Shown: piece by piece, positions 44,890 through 54,077 of the stretch
How the letters are laid out: each line of letters starts with the position of its first letter
How positions within the stretch are numbered: position 1 is the first letter of the stretch
Origin: Paenibacillus radicibacter
GTDB lineage: Bacteria; Bacillota; Bacilli; Paenibacillales; NBRC-103111
NCBI RefSeq assembly: GCF_024721995.1
Contig: NZ_JANQBC010000002.1
Coordinates: forward strand, 248,001 to 312,000
DNA length: 64,000 nt
Direction: 5' to 3'
The notes under the pieces: generated by a model
Seen by the model: only the letters and a program-made list of their open reading frames with translations
Database searches by the model: none
What the model was told of the DNA's origin: nothing
Program-made: the position numbers and the translations under genes

Positions 44890-45231
44890 TTACTTCTTAG
44901 CTTGCTCAATCACTTGTTTAACTGCATCGAGAACCGCTTGGCTGGATTTCGTTGCACCTGCTAACGCATCAATACCATCCGTCGTTTGTTTCTTGATGAT
45001 GTCAGGAATCGTATTATCTTTGACGCCAACCATCATACTTTCTGTCTCACCATGGTTTACAATATCAATTTTGTCAATTTTACCTTTACTAACATTAACG
45101 GAAACAACAACTTCACTCTCGTTGCCATCCCCTTTACCTTCATAAGTTCCATCTTTATACTGCCCTGAACAACCTACCAACATAAGGAATACAAGCATGA
45201 TTGCTGCTATCTGTACGTTCTTCTTTTTCAT
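44890..45231 (-). CDS. FMN-binding domain lipoprotein
   Basis: A 113-aa exported lipoprotein (lipobox MLVGC after a hydrophobic segment) made of a single FMN_bind domain. The DALAGATKSS motif carries the Thr that ApbE-type transferases link to FMN. It follows the flavoprotein gene by 38 bp. It probably passes electrons outside the membrane to its partner; no apbE gene is in the window. Confidence 0.88.
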   Translation of the reverse strand: MKKKNVQIAAIMLVFLMLVGCSGQYKDGTYEGKGDGNESEVVVSVNVSKGKIDKIDIVNHGETESMMVGVKDNTIPDIIKKQTTDGIDALAGATKSSQAVLDAVKQVIEQAKK

Positions 45232-45269
45232 TTCTAAAATCCACCCTTCATACTCTCATTCATACGATT

Positions 45270-46682
45270 TTACTTTTTCAATTCCTTCACAGCTTCGGCT
45301 GCACCTATACGGCCAAAAGTAGTAATATCCGCAAGTGCGTTACCACCTAAACGGTTTGCGCCATGTACGCCACCAGTTACCTCTCCCGCTGCGAACAAGT
45401 TCGGAATTACATTACCTTCTTTATCAAGCACTTGCGCTTTCGTATTCGTAACAATTCCACCCATTGTATGGTGAATACCAGGCGTAATTTCAATTGCATA
45501 GTATTTGCCCTTCTCGAGAGACAACTTTAAGCTGTCACGTCCGAAAGCATCATCTTTCTTATTTGCGATGAATCCATTATAAGATTTGATTGTTTGTTCA
45601 AGCGAAGCTGCATCCACTTTAATTTGGCTAGCCAAGTCAGCGATTGTGTCAGCTTCCTTAACTAACTTTTGTTTGAAATAGGCTTCTGTTGCATGGTTTT
45701 TCTTCACGAGTTCATCATTGAAGATCAAGTAAGCATGTTTCCCTGGCTGTGCAAGAATGTTCTGCGATACAACATCACGAGTCAGAAGCTCATTTGTGAA
45801 ACGCTTACCTTCTTCATTAACAAGAATCGCACCATCTCCTCGTACACCTTCTGTAATTAAAATTCCTTGACCAGGAATTGTTGTCGGGTGAATTTGGATG
45901 TGTTCCATATCAACAAGATTAGCGCCGATTTTCTCTGACATCTGAATGCCTTCACCAAGTGCACCCGGTGCATTCGTCGTCTTGAAGTCAGCTAGTTTAG
46001 CATCAAACTCTTTAATCATATCGAAATTGGAACCAAAACCGCCTGTTGCGATCATCACTTTCTTTGCATCAATTGTGTATTCTTTGCCTTCTTTATTCTT
46101 CGCTTTAACACCTGTTACTTCACCTTTGTCATTCTTCAAAATTTCAGTTGCTGACGTGTTCATGCGTAGATCAATTTTCAACTCATCAATACGTTTCTTA
46201 AGAGCAACAACCATGAAGTTTCCTGCCGCTTCGCCACCTTCAGGACGGTGAATACGATCCACACTTGCACCGCCAGCACGGCCTACTTCAGATAGTGGAG
46301 CGCCATTTTCTTTTAAGAAAACAATGGAATCTTTCGCTTGTTCCGTCAATGTTTTAACCATTTCCGGATTGTTCAGATTCTTACCACCTTTCATCGTATC
46401 TTCAAAGAACAGCGTTGCGTTGTCTTCAATGTTAGCAGCTTTCTGATATTCTGTTCCTGCTGCATTCAATCCGCCTTCAGCACGAGCTGTGTTACCACCT
46501 ACAAAAGGCATCTTCTCTAGCAATACGACTTTTGCTCCTTGATTATGGGCTTCGATTGCAGCGGTCATACCTGCACCACCTGCACCGATAATAACAAGAT
46601 CAGTTGATTCTTTCTTGTCACCGCACGCAGTTAGACCAAGTGCCAGTGCCAAAGTCAAACACACGGATACTACTTTTTTCAT
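45270..46682 (-). CDS. Exported fumarate reductase-like flavoprotein
   Basis: A 470-aa FAD-binding flavoprotein of the flavocytochrome c/FrdA family with a signal peptide and lipobox LTAC, hence extracytoplasmic. FAD site IIGAGGAGMTAAIEA; active-site region IHPTTIPGQGILITEGVRGDGAIL with His, Thr/Glu and Arg, GIHHTMGG with a second His, and HGANRLGGNALAD with Arg. Lacks the haem domain and the FMN domain, which is supplied by the next gene. Acceptor may be fumarate or a similar enoate such as urocanate; the sequence does not decide. Confidence 0.9.
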   Translation of the reverse strand: MKKVVSVCLTLALALGLTACGDKKESTDLVIIGAGGAGMTAAIEAHNQGAKVVLLEKMPFVGGNTARAEGGLNAAGTEYQKAANIEDNATLFFEDTMKGGKNLNNPEMVKTLTEQAKDSIVFLKENGAPLSEVGRAGGASVDRIHRPEGGEAAGNFMVVALKKRIDELKIDLRMNTSATEILKNDKGEVTGVKAKNKEGKEYTIDAKKVMIATGGFGSNFDMIKEFDAKLADFKTTNAPGALGEGIQMSEKIGANLVDMEHIQIHPTTIPGQGILITEGVRGDGAILVNEEGKRFTNELLTRDVVSQNILAQPGKHAYLIFNDELVKKNHATEAYFKQKLVKEADTIADLASQIKVDAASLEQTIKSYNGFIANKKDDAFGRDSLKLSLEKGKYYAIEITPGIHHTMGGIVTNTKAQVLDKEGNVIPNLFAAGEVTGGVHGANRLGGNALADITTFGRIGAAEAVKELKK

Positions 46683-46776
46683 TATGTACTGCCCCCTATA
46701 TCTTCTCTAAAATATTATGTTTGTTCTTTTTTTCACAAGAACTCATACATCATATAAGCAACCTGATAGCGTTGTA

Positions 46777-46792
46777 TGTGAAAGTAATCACA
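46777..46792. promoter_or_regulatory. FNR/CRP-type operator upstream of the flavoprotein operon
   Basis: A perfect TGTGA-N6-TCACA palindrome lies about 95 bp before the flavoprotein start. This is the site for Bacillus FNR (and E. coli CRP). A half-site (TGTGA) lies closer, near 46733-46738. Anaerobic induction would fit the product. Distance to the promoter is uncertain because no strong -35 is visible. Confidence 0.6.
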
Positions 46793-46835
46793 ACGTATGA
46801 TGAGTACTTAGCAATAACTTCTAAGTTCTAACAAC

Positions 46836-46876
46836 AAAAAAACATAGCCTGCCTATTAAAGGCAAGCTATGTTTTC
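46836..46876 (-). terminator. Terminator after the Ser/His-rich membrane protein
   Basis: Stem AACATAGCCTGCC/GGCAAGCTATGTT (one mismatch) with a 7-nt loop, then a run of seven U residues on the minus strand. Confidence 0.88.
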
Positions 46877-46900
46877 TCCTTCAGTCCGAGGGACTTTAGG

Positions 46901-47290
46901 TCAATGCGAAGTGGAATGAGAACTGGAATTCGTCTTCATAATTTCGCTCACAACTTTTTTAAGTTGTGGGTCTTTGGAGATCATATCCTTGACCTTGCGA
47001 AATCCTTCCATCTCCGATTGTGTCTGTCCACCTTGCGAATGCTCTTGTGTCTGGGAATGCTCATCTGAATGTGAGCTTGACTGGGACTTTTGACCACCAC
47101 AATGTTGGCTATGGCTCTCATGCGACGTATTTGTGGTTTTGCATGCACCTTGACTACTACCCATTTCCTTGAGCGTGTCACTTACACCGCCCATAATCGA
47201 TTTCAGGCGATTTCGATTATCGGACTTACAACAACACATAACAACGGCAGCACCTACCATCGCACCGGCGATAAATGATCCTAATCGCAT
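46901..47290 (-). CDS. Ser/His/Gln-rich membrane protein of unknown function
   Basis: A 129-aa protein starting at the ATG at 47290 (GGAGGG upstream). It has a short N-terminal hydrophobic segment with a Cys triplet (VMCCCKS), a low-complexity stretch rich in Ser, His and Gln (about 55-95) and a helical C-terminus. The His-rich part could bind metal ions. It is divergent from the deacetylase gene. Confidence 0.65.
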   Translation of the reverse strand: MRLGSFIAGAMVGAAVVMCCCKSDNRNRLKSIMGGVSDTLKEMGSSQGACKTTNTSHESHSQHCGGQKSQSSSHSDEHSQTQEHSQGGQTQSEMEGFRKVKDMISKDPQLKKVVSEIMKTNSSSHSTSH

Positions 47291-47400
47291 GTTTGTTCCC
47301 TCCATATGCAAGATGTTGAGACGTGTTTATTGTGCTACAACTTGCGAAGTCGCATCCTACTGAACAATAGGCAAAACAGAGGATTTTTGGCATGTATATG

Positions 47401-47409
47401 TGCTACAAT
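47401..47409 (+). promoter_or_regulatory. Extended -10 promoter of the deacetylase gene
   Basis: TGCTACAAT about 50 nt before the start codon has the TGN extension that can replace a -35 element; the -35 region is poor. Confidence 0.45.
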
Positions 47410-47461
47410 ATGTAACGACCAAATAATCAAACTATTCGATAAAGACAGGAGATTTATACTA

Positions 47462-48280
47462 ATGAACAAGAGCTTAATCACGATCTTAACCTTAACGTTA
47501 CTGCTAACCGCTTGTGGGAACGAAAAAGCTCAAACTGCAGCATCTCCAAGTGCAGCTCCCACCGCAAGTCCTGTAGTTTCAACACCCGCACCAACTGCGA
47601 GTGCCTCTCCTGCTCCAACGCCAGAAGCAACTACTGTACCCAAAACGTATCACATGAACAAAAATTATGACATCGTCCCGAATGACCCTTCTGGAAATAA
47701 GAAGGTCGTTCTTCTAACGATAGATGATGGTCCAAAAGAGCAAGCTATGATTGATTCCTTAATCGATACACTCGATAAACATAAAGCCAAAGCGATCTTC
47801 TTCATGAATGGCTATCGGATTAAACAACACCCTGAGCTGCTGAAACGCATCTATGACCGCGGCCAAATCATCGGCAACCATTCATGGGATCATATCGAAC
47901 TAAACAAACAAACCAATGCCAAGATCGATCAACAAATTGGCGATGTACAGCAAATCATGAAAGATACGGTCGGCGTAACACCACAATTTTTCCGTGCTCC
48001 ACATGGTGCAGGTAATGCCTATGTTAAAGAAGTAACGAAGAAACACGGCATGCTCTATATGACTTGGTCCAATGGCTCGAAGGATTGGGAGATGACTAAC
48101 AAGAAAAATAACCCAGAAGAAGTGATCACGAACGTCGTGAATCAACTTCATTCCGGGTCGAATATTTTAATGCATGAACTGCCGTGGACCGTAGAAGCCT
48201 TTGATAAATTGCTCACTACCCTTACGGAAAAAGGATACAGCTTCGTCGATCCGCGTGTGATCGAGCTAGAGATGAGGTAG
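47462..48280 (+). CDS. Polysaccharide deacetylase lipoprotein
   Basis: A 272-aa exported lipoprotein (lipobox LTAC) with a Pro/Thr/Ala/Ser-rich linker (about 25-65) and a NodB-homology domain. Metal and catalytic motifs: TIDDGP, HSWDH, RAPHG and the C-terminal MHE. It should de-N-acetylate cell-wall or capsular glycan. The ATG at 47462 has AGGAG 10 nt upstream; the longer frame adds 52 residues lacking a signal. Confidence 0.9.
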   Translation: MNKSLITILTLTLLLTACGNEKAQTAASPSAAPTASPVVSTPAPTASASPAPTPEATTVPKTYHMNKNYDIVPNDPSGNKKVVLLTIDDGPKEQAMIDSLIDTLDKHKAKAIFFMNGYRIKQHPELLKRIYDRGQIIGNHSWDHIELNKQTNAKIDQQIGDVQQIMKDTVGVTPQFFRAPHGAGNAYVKEVTKKHGMLYMTWSNGSKDWEMTNKKNNPEEVITNVVNQLHSGSNILMHELPWTVEAFDKLLTTLTEKGYSFVDPRVIELEMR

Positions 48281-48287
48281 CGCAAAG

Positions 48288-48497
48288 TCACTCTTTAAGT
48301 AAACTTATACCCCAGATCGTTAAGCCGATTACTAAAAGTACGAACAACGCCACCAATATACGATAAAAGATGACAGCCACTTTCACTTTCTCTGAAGGGT
48401 GTACTTGCTTTCTTGGAGGTAAGAAATGACTGTCATCTTCTATTTCATGCTCATGTTCATGCTCAATTTCATTTTCCATAAGTTTCGGTTGTTCCAT
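48288..48497 (-). CDS. Small single-pass membrane protein
   Basis: A 69-aa protein with an acidic, His-rich N-terminus (EIEHEHEHEIEDD) and a C-terminal membrane helix. Its ATG overlaps the stop of the CPBP protease gene as TAATG and has AAGGAGG upstream, so the two are coupled. It may be a partner or substrate of that protease. Confidence 0.68.
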   Translation of the reverse strand: MEQPKLMENEIEHEHEHEIEDDSHFLPPRKQVHPSEKVKVAVIFYRILVALFVLLVIGLTIWGISLLKE

Positions 48498-49093
48498 TAT
48501 TTGTCCTCCTTGCTGTAGCGGATAATGCAGCCTGAAATAAAATCTATGAAGAAGTGCGCTAAGATTGGAGTCCAGAGTGTGCCGGTGTACGCATACATCC
48601 AGCCAAGTCCATACGATATACAAAATACCATTCCTGTCATCAGCCAGTGCTTCAAATATCTAACATGAATAAGTGCAAATAGAATACTCGTCCAATAAGG
48701 ACCTATTAATCCGCCAATCGCTCCACGAAATAAAACTTCCTCGCAAAAAGCAACGATTATCGAGATTACAGCGATGTGCCAGAGTGATCTGTTACCGAAT
48801 AGTCGTTTATTCATCCCACCGTCATCAAGCACATCTTTAGGTGCAAATCGTGACACGACAAAATCCATGACTAGTACAGCCACTGCGCAACCAATTCCCC
48901 ACAGTACTATTTTCCAACCTAGTTGAAGAGAAAACATCGCATTTAAGTTTGGTTTCATAAACAGCAGCATGATTGCTCCGATAATGAGTACAACAAGCTG
49001 TGTCGCATATAAATTTATTAATAAGAGTCGGTCATTAATATCGCTTAATGAAGGAGTTGTTAGTTTCCATTTTTTAAAATCTATCTTTTTCAA
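48497..49093 (-). CDS. CPBP-family intramembrane metalloprotease
   Basis: A 198-aa membrane protein of the CAAX/Abi (CPBP) family. The catalytic motifs EEVLFRG, FALIHVRYL and a later HFFID are in order, over about six helices. Starts with TTG after GGTGGAG. Substrate unknown; families like this act on prenylated proteins or peptides. Confidence 0.87.
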   Translation of the reverse strand: MKKIDFKKWKLTTPSLSDINDRLLLINLYATQLVVLIIGAIMLLFMKPNLNAMFSLQLGWKIVLWGIGCAVAVLVMDFVVSRFAPKDVLDDGGMNKRLFGNRSLWHIAVISIIVAFCEEVLFRGAIGGLIGPYWTSILFALIHVRYLKHWLMTGMVFCISYGLGWMYAYTGTLWTPILAHFFIDFISGCIIRYSKEDK

Positions 49094-49179
49094 AGCTACT
49101 CCACCTGCCTATTGTTCTCTTCCCATTTCCAACATTTTCACCTATACTTATGGCAATTACATAATTAAGGAGAGTTATG

Positions 49180-50094
49180 ATGGAAAAACGACTAACTCGT
49201 ACAGATTATTTAATCGCCACGCTCACAATATTTATGCTAGTCTGTGTGCTTGGTGCATTCTTCATTGGCTTCAAAATAGGCAAAGACCGTACAGACAAGC
49301 AGTGGCAACAAGTTGCAACACAAGAAGCAAAGGCTAATTCGCAGATCCAATCGTATGATCAACAACAATTAGCGCTATTCTATCACTCTATTTATATACC
49401 TTATAAAAACTTTCAAAGCAAATGGTTTCAAACCGAAGACGAATTAGGTAGAAATTCACAGACCGTTAATAGTGCGAACGCCGTTAAAGATCTCGTTAAA
49501 CTTGCCGATTCCATTCAAAAAGAATTACAAGATAAATCAATGCCTGAGAACTCACCGCTCTTGCAACAAGCGAGTAGTCACTATCAGACAAGCCTTCAAT
49601 CGTTTAATAAAGGACTTCAGTCTTTTGTAGCTAAAGCGAATTCAATGCCAGGCACAGATTTAATTCACGCCATGAGCGTTGATGCACAGCTCCAGGAAGC
49701 CAAGAAATCTGCGCTAACCGCACAAAAAGAATATTACACCTCAATTGTCAAATGGCAGCAATCTAATAATCCGAAAGCAGCAAGTAAATCATTAGATTCT
49801 ACGAAAAAGATTAGCTTTGAGGAATGGAACACTAGCAACATACATATGAAAAATGAGTATATTGCTACACTCATGCTTCAATCCGGTAGCTACAGTGAAT
49901 ACTTGCCACACGATATGACAGCTCGAATCGATGAATTGTTAGCCAAAGGTGAAATGCAAAATTTAGGCATCTCTGATGTTCCTGCGGCTGTGCAATTGTT
50001 GAATGGGACGAACGCAGTTCGGACAGACTATTTTACGAAACTAAAAGCGAAATATGCACAAGAAACTCTGCCTAATGTGCCTTTTTTTCAATGA
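49180..50094 (+). CDS. Membrane-anchored coiled-coil protein of unknown function
   Basis: A 304-aa protein with one N-terminal helix (about 10-32) and a soluble, mainly helical outer part rich in Gln, Lys and Ser. AAGGAG lies 7 nt before the ATG at 49180 (an ATG at 49177 is too close). I do not recognise the family. It is divergent from the CPBP gene and precedes the serA leader. Confidence 0.7.
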   Translation: MEKRLTRTDYLIATLTIFMLVCVLGAFFIGFKIGKDRTDKQWQQVATQEAKANSQIQSYDQQQLALFYHSIYIPYKNFQSKWFQTEDELGRNSQTVNSANAVKDLVKLADSIQKELQDKSMPENSPLLQQASSHYQTSLQSFNKGLQSFVAKANSMPGTDLIHAMSVDAQLQEAKKSALTAQKEYYTSIVKWQQSNNPKAASKSLDSTKKISFEEWNTSNIHMKNEYIATLMLQSGSYSEYLPHDMTARIDELLAKGEMQNLGISDVPAAVQLLNGTNAVRTDYFTKLKAKYAQETLPNVPFFQ

Positions 50095-50180
50095 GACTAG
50101 CATACCTTTAATATTTAAAGCGAGTCAAGGTTATGGCTTAGAGGCAATTTTGTCATAATTGTGTCTACACTTTTTGACTA

Positions 50181-50210
50181 TTGACAACATTTTAACCCCC
50201 GTGATACATT
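50181..50210 (+). promoter_or_regulatory. SigA promoter of serA
   Basis: TTGACA (50181-50186), 18-nt spacer and TACATT (50205-50210), just ahead of the T-box leader. Confidence 0.75.
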
Positions 50211-50221
50211 GTTAAAAATTA

Positions 50222-50486
50222 TTTATATCAAAGCGTTGATGGAGCCAAGCAAAAGATACGTTGTCAGAGAGCCGATGGATGGTGTGAATCGGTAACATTC
50301 TTAGGCGGAGCACTCCGGAGCATTTTATTGAACGCAAACTCTTTTGCAAGTAGATGAAATCGATTAGAACTCGTTATCGTTCTCTAAGGCTGTAAGCAGC
50401 AATGCACAGCGAATTAGGGTGGCACCACGAAAGATAACTCTCGTCCCTTTATACGGTATTCGTATGAAGGTCGGGAGTTTTTTTAT
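50222..50486 (+). promoter_or_regulatory. T-box leader of serA
   Basis: The T-box sequence AGGGTGGCACCACGA (50415-50430) is followed by CGTCCC and a terminator, the standard arrangement. Stem I is recognisable: base GCGTT/AACGC, CAGAGA, and the distal stem CCGAT/ATCGG around GGATGGTGTGA. A UCC serine codon (50314-50316) sits on the 3' side of stem I and may be the specifier, but it was not folded. serA is expected to respond to uncharged tRNA-Ser. Confidence 0.9.
50436..50486 (+). terminator. Regulated terminator of the serA T-box
   Basis: Stem AACTCTCG/CGGGAGTT with an inner TATACG/CGTATG pairing and a run of U residues; competes with the antiterminator formed by the T-box. Confidence 0.88.
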
Positions 50487-50533
50487 TTCTACTAGACAGA
50501 CAAAAAAAACAATTTTTTTGAGGGGGAAACCAT

Positions 50534-52117
50534 ATGTTCAAGGTATTAGTATCCGATCCAATCAGTGATTTAGGTATTCAAAAGCTTTATGATGCAGAAG
50601 ATGTAGAAGTCGTTAAGCAAACAGGCTTATCAGAAGATGAACTTGTCGAAATCATCGGCTCGTTCGATGCCCTTCTCGTACGTTCGCAAACAAGAGTTAC
50701 CGAGAAGATTATGCAAGCAGGTACGAACCTAAAAGTGATTGGTCGCGCTGGTGTTGGGGTAGACAATATCGATCTAGAAGCAGCAACAAGACGCGGTATC
50801 GTAGTAATCAATGCGCCAGACGGCAATACAATTGCAACTTGTGAACATACATTTGCGATGTTAATGGCAGTTGCCCGCTCCATACCACAAGCCTACAAGA
50901 AAACAGTTGGTGGTCAGTGGGATCGCAAAACATTTGTCGGCGTTGAACTTCGCAACAAAGTCCTTGGTGTTGTTGGGATGGGACGTATCGGTTCTGAGGT
51001 GGCTAAACGCGCGAAAGTATTCGGTATGGATGTTCTTGGCTATGACCCCTTCTTAACAGAAGAACGTGCTGACAAACTTGGCGTGAAGCTGTGTACGGTT
51101 GATGAAATTGCAAGCCAAGCTGATTTCATTACGGTTCACACTCCACTTACGAAAGAAACGCGCCACATTATCAGTACTCCACAATTTGCGCTCATGAAAC
51201 AAGGCGTACGTGTAATCAACTGTGCACGCGGCGGTATTATCGATGAGAAGGCACTAGTTGAAGCGATTGATAAAGGAATTGTAGCAGGAGCTGCATTCGA
51301 CGTATTTGAAGAAGAGCCGCCAGCTGCTGATCATCCATTTCTGAACAATCCAAAAATTATCGTTACCCCACATCTTGGTGCTTCTACAATTGAAGCGCAA
51401 GAAAACGTAGCTATTGATGTATCTGAAGAAGTGCTACACATCTTACGTGAACAACCATTCAAGAACGCGGTAAATATGCCGCAAGTTCCTAGTAATGTAT
51501 TCAATAAATTACAACCTTACTTTAGCTTAGGTGAGAAAATCGGCCGAATTTTGGGTCAAATTACAATTGGTGCTGTGAGCGAGATTGTCGTGAACTACTC
51601 CGGTGATCTTGTCGATGTGGATACATCTCCACTAACTCGTCACATTGTAATGGGTGTATTCGCGAACAAGCTTGAAGGGGTTAATATCGTTAATGCGATG
51701 CACTTAGCTAAAACGCGTGAAGTCAACATTATTGTGAACAAGTCTTATTCCAATTCCACATTCACAAACTTGGTTACGGCAACAGTACGCACGAAAAATG
51801 AACAAAAAACATTGGCTGGTACACTACTTAGCAGTTTCGGTGAGCGTATCGTCCAAATTGATCAATATCCAGTGGATTTCTCACCTGAAGGCAATCTCAT
51901 GCTGATCTCCCATAAAGATAAGCCAGGTATGATTGGACGTGTAGGAACACTGCTTGGTGACAACCAGATCAACATTGCGACGATGCAAGTAGGACGTCAA
52001 GAGATTGGTGGTTCCGCGATCATGCTTCTTACGATTGATAAGGCAGCAGGAACTGACGTGATTCGCATTCTCGAAGAATTGCCGGAAATTGTCAATGTAC
52101 GCGAAATGACATTATAA
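50534..52117 (+). CDS. serA: D-3-phosphoglycerate dehydrogenase
   Basis: First step of serine synthesis, 527 aa. Substrate-binding and NAD domains (GRAGVGVDN, VGMGRIGSEVAKR, INCARGGIIDE with Arg/Glu, and PHLGAST with the catalytic His), then an allosteric intervening domain and a C-terminal ACT domain (about 455-527) that binds serine. This is the long bacterial form. GAGGGGG precedes the ATG. Confidence 0.97.
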   Translation: MFKVLVSDPISDLGIQKLYDAEDVEVVKQTGLSEDELVEIIGSFDALLVRSQTRVTEKIMQAGTNLKVIGRAGVGVDNIDLEAATRRGIVVINAPDGNTIATCEHTFAMLMAVARSIPQAYKKTVGGQWDRKTFVGVELRNKVLGVVGMGRIGSEVAKRAKVFGMDVLGYDPFLTEERADKLGVKLCTVDEIASQADFITVHTPLTKETRHIISTPQFALMKQGVRVINCARGGIIDEKALVEAIDKGIVAGAAFDVFEEEPPAADHPFLNNPKIIVTPHLGASTIEAQENVAIDVSEEVLHILREQPFKNAVNMPQVPSNVFNKLQPYFSLGEKIGRILGQITIGAVSEIVVNYSGDLVDVDTSPLTRHIVMGVFANKLEGVNIVNAMHLAKTREVNIIVNKSYSNSTFTNLVTATVRTKNEQKTLAGTLLSSFGERIVQIDQYPVDFSPEGNLMLISHKDKPGMIGRVGTLLGDNQINIATMQVGRQEIGGSAIMLLTIDKAAGTDVIRILEELPEIVNVREMTL

Positions 52118-52156
52118 GTGTTTCACGAACAACAAGATTAATAGGTTCCATTCTAC

Positions 52157-52200
52157 AAAAAAAGGCGTTTCCCGATAAATTATCACGGGAGACGCCTTTT
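52157..52200. terminator. Bidirectional terminator between serA and resE
   Basis: Stem AAAGGCGTTTCCCG/CGGGAGACGCCTTT with an 11-nt loop. It has U-runs on both strands, stronger on the minus strand, and ends the convergent serA and res messages. Confidence 0.9.
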
Positions 52201-52213
52201 CCTTGATGTCGAA

Positions 52214-54076
52214 TTACTCCATATTGATGGGTTTCATGAAAGGGAAGAAGATGGCGAATGTAGTTCCTTGCCCTACTACACTCGTTACAAGAACGTCCCC
52301 TTTGTGCGCATCAATAATATTTTTGACAATAGCAAGACCGAGGCCAGTACCACCTACAGATGCCCTTGTACGCGCTTTATCTGCCTTGTAGAACCTCTCG
52401 AAGATAAACGGCAGATCCGATGCAGGGATACCTTGTCCTTGGTCGATAATATGAACCATTAGTCCATCTCGTCCTTCATGATTCATTTCCTGACCTTGAA
52501 TAATAATTTCCGCACCCTTAGGTGTATAGCGAATCGCATTATCCAATAAATTCGTTAGCACTTGGTCTAGGCGATCGTCATCTGCATAATCGAGCACAAG
52601 CGGCGATTCGGCTAATTCATAACGAAGAGTAACACCTTTCTCTTTTGCAAGTCCCGAGAACTTGCGGTAAATCCTTTTGACAAGCATATGCAGATCAACT
52701 TCACGGAAGTTCATCTTTAGATGTCCTGACTCCATACCTGCTAAATCAAGCAAGTCATGTACAAGTCTGCCCATACGTAAGGATTCATCATGAATGACTT
52801 GTGCGATCTCTCGACGCTCTTCAGGCGTGCCTGCAATGTCATCGAGTAATGCCTCACTGTAGCCTTGCAGCATGGACAGCGGCGTACGCAGCTCGTGTGA
52901 TACATTCGCTACAAAGTCCTTACGGAAGCGATCCAAGCGGAATTCTTCGGTCACATCACGAAGTACCGCAACTGCACCGCGAACTCCATCTTGTGCATAA
53001 AGTGGTGTCATAACAATTGACCATACACCGTTCTGCACATGAATTTTGCTTGTTGTTTCCTTCCCATTTGCAACCACGTAATCAAATAAAGGTTGAAGTG
53101 GTTCTGGAATGTATTCGACTTGATCTTCCACCAAGCTGTCTTGTTCTTTCTGAGATTGCAACTGTGCGTCCCAGTGAATGCTTCCCCATTCACGAACAAT
53201 CTTAAATCCTTGAGGATTTGTTAGAATAATATTGCCATCGGCATTAAATGTGATCACCGAGTCTGTCATGGATCGCAGAACGGATGCGAGATGTTCTTTC
53301 TCATGACTATGTGCTTTAATCGTTTCTTCTAGCTCTTCACCCATATGATTAAACGTTTGTGCAAGCTCCCCAATCTCATCTGTCGATACGATCGGTACGC
53401 GGGTTGCATATTGACCCATCGTAATCTGATTAGCTGCCTTCTTTAATTGAAGGAGTGGACGAGTAATCCTATAGAACAAGAAGAACGCGAATATAGTTGT
53501 TAGCAAGAAGCCAACAATGGATACGATTACAAACATTCGTATCACATAAGTTTGCGTTGCATCGAGCCCCTGTATGGATTGATACAACACAGTCGCACCA
53601 ACGATTGTTGCACCATCTTTGGAAAGAAGCGGTACCGCTACTGCCAAATATTGATTATGCGGACTTATCGGTGTGTGACTTTTCACGAGCTTACTATTGT
53701 CCACGTGCTGTCCCTCAAATACGGAAGCAAAGTCTTGATTGGAGAAAAAGTCGCTTGCGCGATATTGGGTCTCTGTATCATTCCTACGATCGATCCAAAG
53801 ACTGCCTAACTCTTTGGATACGATGAATAAATGTGCTTCGTGAAAACCCAATACTTCATTCGCCATTTGATAATAGGTTGTGTCACCTAAATGTTCAGAA
53901 GTCTCTGTAGAGACATGCGTAGCTAGCTTTTTCAAAGACTCGGTCTGATTCTTCATCTGTGAGAAGTAATTCTCAATATATGGGATGAGAAATGAGCCTA
54001 GAAGAATAAGTATAATGGCAACGAGTCCAATGATCGTAAGCCAGAGCTTACCTACAACACTTCGTAGTAAGAACAC
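52214..54076 (-). CDS. resE: Sensor histidine kinase ResE
   Basis: A 620-aa membrane kinase. Two membrane segments flank an external sensing domain (about 35-170), then HAMP (about 190-245), PAS (about 255-365), HisKA with H in [15 protein letters not shown] and an HATPase with [14 protein letters not shown] and GGTGLGLAI. Next to resD, it is ResE, the redox/NO-responsive kinase of respiration genes. A GTG start follows the resD stop by 1 nt. Confidence 0.9.
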   Translation of the reverse strand: MFLLRSVVGKLWLTIIGLVAIILILLGSFLIPYIENYFSQMKNQTESLKKLATHVSTETSEHLGDTTYYQMANEVLGFHEAHLFIVSKELGSLWIDRRNDTETQYRASDFFSNQDFASVFEGQHVDNSKLVKSHTPISPHNQYLAVAVPLLSKDGATIVGATVLYQSIQGLDATQTYVIRMFVIVSIVGFLLTTIFAFFLFYRITRPLLQLKKAANQITMGQYATRVPIVSTDEIGELAQTFNHMGEELEETIKAHSHEKEHLASVLRSMTDSVITFNADGNIILTNPQGFKIVREWGSIHWDAQLQSQKEQDSLVEDQVEYIPEPLQPLFDYVVANGKETTSKIHVQNGVWSIVMTPLYAQDGVRGAVAVLRDVTEEFRLDRFRKDFVANVSHELRTPLSMLQGYSEALLDDIAGTPEERREIAQVIHDESLRMGRLVHDLLDLAGMESGHLKMNFREVDLHMLVKRIYRKFSGLAKEKGVTLRYELAESPLVLDYADDDRLDQVLTNLLDNAIRYTPKGAEIIIQGQEMNHEGRDGLMVHIIDQGQGIPASDLPFIFERFYKADKARTRASVGGTGLGLAIVKNIIDAHKGDVLVTSVVGQGTTFAIFFPFMKPINME

Positions 54077-54077
54077 G

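Noticed and set aside
44725-44964. Plus-strand 79-aa frame in the mecA/FMN-lipoprotein region
   Set aside because: It runs through the terminator and the antisense of the FMN-binding gene; no ribosome-binding site.
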